64,000 bases of DNA from Sphagnum compactum (taxonomy: Eukaryota > Bryophyta > Sphagnopsida > Sphagnales): assembly GCA_965153455.1 (NCBI GenBank), contig OZ234501.1, positions 4,526,001 through 4,590,000 of the forward strand. Direction: 5' to 3'. Shown here piece after piece: positions 61,056-64,000 of this stretch (the first letter of the stretch is position 1; every line of letters starts with the position of its first letter). Below the pieces are notes generated by a model. That model was not told the origin of the DNA. It ran no database searches and saw nothing but the letters and a program-made list of their open reading frames with translations. The translations under genes and the position numbers were made by a program.

Positions 61056-61183
61056 GAGATAGCTGTTTCGCCCTCTCCCACAAGGGCATCCGACACTAGA
61101 AAAATAATCAGCCTGCTTCTGCAAAGACTGAGTACTGTCCCAGTGCTGGAAGCCTTTGAGGGAGAGGATAAAGCAACTGCCTC
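61056..61183 (-). ncRNA. MIR477-like precursor hairpin 3
   Basis: The - strand 5' arm has CTCTCCCTCAAAGGCTTCCA (61166-61147), identical to hairpin 1. The partner arm is at 61073-61091 with two or three mismatches, and the loop region is about 55 bases. It is the first hairpin in - strand order, so a single primary transcript entering from the right could carry all three. Confidence 0.72.
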
Positions 61184-61189
61184 TATAAC

Positions 61190-64000
61190 TCTCCGAGCTG
61201 GAGCCGCCCAATGTTCACTTCGTGGGATTGTTCAAGAACTTCAGTTGTAGATTCACTAGAGTACTGATCTAACGAGCTCGACCTCTCACACTCATGATGA
61301 TCAAAGTGGCAAATGCTCAAATGGAACTAGAAAACAAAAAATTCCAAGAAACTAGAACTCGCATCAGGTGGAAGGAGCCAGAGTCTTTAGTGTAGTAAAG
61401 ATTGTTCACTAAAGACTAGAGAGGCTGGACGGATGTAGTGGAGCATGTATCAGAAGCTCTCGACAAAATCTGTGCTGTGAAGATTGAGCGGCGATGGATA
61501 TTTGTATGCGCAGGGACGGAGAGGCTGCTGACACGCGGCTGACATCCCGCTGGTACGGCGATTGCAATCGTTTCCCATGACAGATCAATGAGCAGCAGGG
61601 TTCGTACAATACAGCCTAATCGCGATGTCTACACTAGACATGACCCCTAATCTTGAATTCAGATTAATGCTCATCCGCCACGGCCTCTTCAAGAGCTATG
61701 TGTTTTCTTCTGAGTTCACACACTAAGCAAGCTAACTGCATGCAATGCCCACTTCCAGGCTTGAAAGAAAACCATGACCAGATAAGTTAAGACTGTATCT
61801 CATCTGTTTTATATTTCAAGCGGAAACGATGAAGAGTCAGGACCAATTTTAACGCATCACCCGCCATGTTCTGTGGATTCACGTGGAGTGCACTATAATT
61901 AGGACATCTTTCCATTAGGTTGCTGTGATCGCAAATTCTGTGTGGTCCAGGGAATTAGCTCAGAATTTTCTAGATTTTCCAAATTTAGTTACAAGAGCCA
62001 AAACTGACAGCATCAGTATAAGCATCTGCAACCGTTGTTAGATTTGAGATTAGGTTGTCCCCACAAGCACCTGCAGGTTAGTATCTGGAGCTTGAATGCT
62101 CCCTGGATCAATTGTCAATTTCCACATGCAGGCACAACACAAGCAGTTCCCCAAACCAAACCCAAAAAATAGTATAATGAGTCCAGCTAATTGCTAGGTA
62201 GGTGTTCGACCTACCTTGGTTTTTTACTTTGGAATCCTGTCACCAACTTAGCTGAATGATTGATCATTCTGTGACAGTAGAAACCATGACAAATATTGAT
62301 CAGTCTATGATAGTAGTCCAAAGAAAAATAAACCAAGATAGTCATTCCAGTTAGTTAGATCATGACACTAGTTAATCCAATTAAGTGAAAACCCAAGTCC
62401 AGTTCCTCATCAAACATACGACAGATGCAGCAGGGCCAAAAGACAAAAAGGGTTTTTGACAGGATTTTTAAAAAAAGATCATCCAGCTCTCAAGGCTGTA
62501 GACAGCTGCACTACACTAGAACTATCTGACCCCACAAAAATATTTTTAGATTGTAATTGATCAACACAAGCTACATGATCATCTATATTGTTTTGTTTGA
62601 GGAACTGGTAGAGTGAGCAAATAAAGGAATAAATAAGCAAAGGTTTTCGACCACTGCTGGCCAACCCGGGCAATCAATCAGATAAACCCAAGAGATAACG
62701 TTAAGAAGTCACTTTATACTTCAGTCCTCTACGGGCTGCTTGTACTCGGATCCTCAAGATTTCTAAGTCATTAATTAATTTCCAGAAAGTTTGCTTTTTG
62801 GACTGACATTATTTAAGCTTTATTTTTTATAAGATTCTCAGGAGCCCTGGGAGGAATTAGGATAAAATTCAGGCCCAATATAAAAATAAATTTCATCCAC
62901 TAGTTTATGAGCTGCTGCAGCTTGCGTCTTGCATGTGTTTGTTCTCTCTGCTCGGTAGCTTGCTACTGGCCAGAAACTAGAGGAGTATTTTAATATTGCT
63001 GGGAAAAAGCTATGTTTGTCTCTCTTGCCGCATGCGTAGTGATGATGATCACTGGATATTACTGTCAGACTCCCATGCATGACGGGTGGAAAGTGGTTTT
63101 GGGGCGGTTAAAATAGGGACCTACTTTGCTCCCCCAAAAAAGTTGCCAGCTGAATCATAGTTAAATTTAGTTTGCACAAAGTTGGCGGATCTAGCTAGTG
63201 TCACCAGAGGCAAGCATGACAACCCCCCCAGACCATCTCTTTTTTGAACTAGCTTAGAAACATGTGACACACGCACATTCTCTTCCTCCTCCAATTTAGC
63301 AAACCTGTTGGACACGTAAAGCTATGGATACAGAAATTTGATAGTTCATTTGGATGCATAGCCTTATGTCCATGAATTTCCCTTTTAGACAAGAATCAAG
63401 ATACCCAAGGCATATTACAGTGACTCATTAAGAGTGGGAACGATCTTGAAGGTTTAATATCCCAAACTAGGTATCAGTGTTGTGCTGGTAATTGTGAATA
63501 CACATATATGTCTGTAAGTGAAAAAATTTGCCAATCATGTAAATAGTTTCTTTTACACTTATGGAAAGGGAAGAGCAAAATAAAATTCATTTACACTTGG
63601 CCACAGCTTTGTGTAAATGTTTTGGGGCATGTAAGTGTATATGTCATATATATACCCCTAATCATAGGTATACCTATAAATGCTATCCATGTTAATTAGT
63701 TTAGGTTAATCCCAAAGCTTTTTTTTTTTTTTTTTGCAATGAGTCACTTTGATTGGCCCTCCACAAAAAAATTTAATACTTTTAATCCTCCCCAAATAAA
63801 AGCTCTTTACTACCAATACAAACTATGGAAAAGGTTCAACTTTAGCCCCCATATATACAACACAAGCCCACACTTTTGAGCAAAAATATGGAACAAACTG
63901 TGATTTCATATTGAGGAATATCTTGAGTGCACATCGTTGGGTGCATCTTGGGTGAATGTTGCCCCACCCATTGATTGACTAGAATTTTCATTCATAACTT
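61190..64000. other. Intergenic DNA, no gene identified
   Basis: GC-richer than the desert up to about 63100, then AT-rich again. The open frame at 63315-63121 (-) has no known domain. A T run of about 17 bases lies near 63719-63736. Nothing else could be supported. Confidence 0.5.
61807..61816 (-). promoter_or_regulatory. Candidate TATA box for the miRNA primary transcript
   Basis: AAATATAAAA on the - strand about 620 bp upstream of hairpin 3. This is weak evidence; on the + strand TATATAG at about 60159-60165 would be the alternative if transcription ran the other way. Confidence 0.2.

Noticed and set aside
63121-63315. 64-codon - strand ORF as a gene
   Set aside because: No known domain, low-complexity Glu run, and surrounding sequence of repeat character.

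Overview
The window is nuclear DNA of a land plant. It holds a nuclear gene for a plastid-targeted chaperonin subunit, a plasma-membrane H+-ATPase ending in the plant-type Tyr-Thr-Val, short GT-AG introns, and hairpins carrying a miR477-like sequence. The species cannot be named from sequence alone. Long AT-rich intergenic tracts full of decayed transposons, with many changes that look like C-to-T, suggest a large methylated genome, perhaps a seed-free plant such as a fern; that last step is a guess. Layout: 1-6.9 kb is a decayed Ty3/gypsy chromovirus. A better preserved RTE-like LINE (1461-4815) sits inside its pol gene between 10-bp target-site copies. 6.9-14.9 kb is gene-free and holds a tiny CACTA-type element, a 21-bp decayed satellite and short duplications. 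14.9-30.1 kb is the gene island. CPN60A (plastid chaperonin-60 alpha, + strand, 9 exons, 609 aa) and a plasma-membrane H+-ATPase (- strand, 21 exons, 982 aa) lie tail to tail, with 1.27 kb between their stop codons. All exon joins were checked for frame and length, and all introns are GT-AG except one GC-AG intron in the ATPase. 30.1-58 kb is a 28-kb AT-rich desert with no intact gene. It holds decayed open frames of unknown or retroelement origin, tRNA-like (SINE-like) remnants, and three larger CACTA-like elements recognised by terminal inverted repeats with matching 3-bp target duplications. 58-63 kb is richer in GC and less decayed. It has no recognisable protein gene but carries three tandem hairpins (60574-61183) whose conserved arm, read on the - strand, contains the miR477 sequence: an apparent polycistronic MIR477 locus next to two local tandem duplications. 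The two protein genes have unrelated housekeeping jobs (plastid protein folding; proton pumping at the plasma membrane) and do not form a functional unit. The most notable items are the MIR477-like cluster, the CACTA-like family with shared internal modules, and the nested LINE with a readable empty site.
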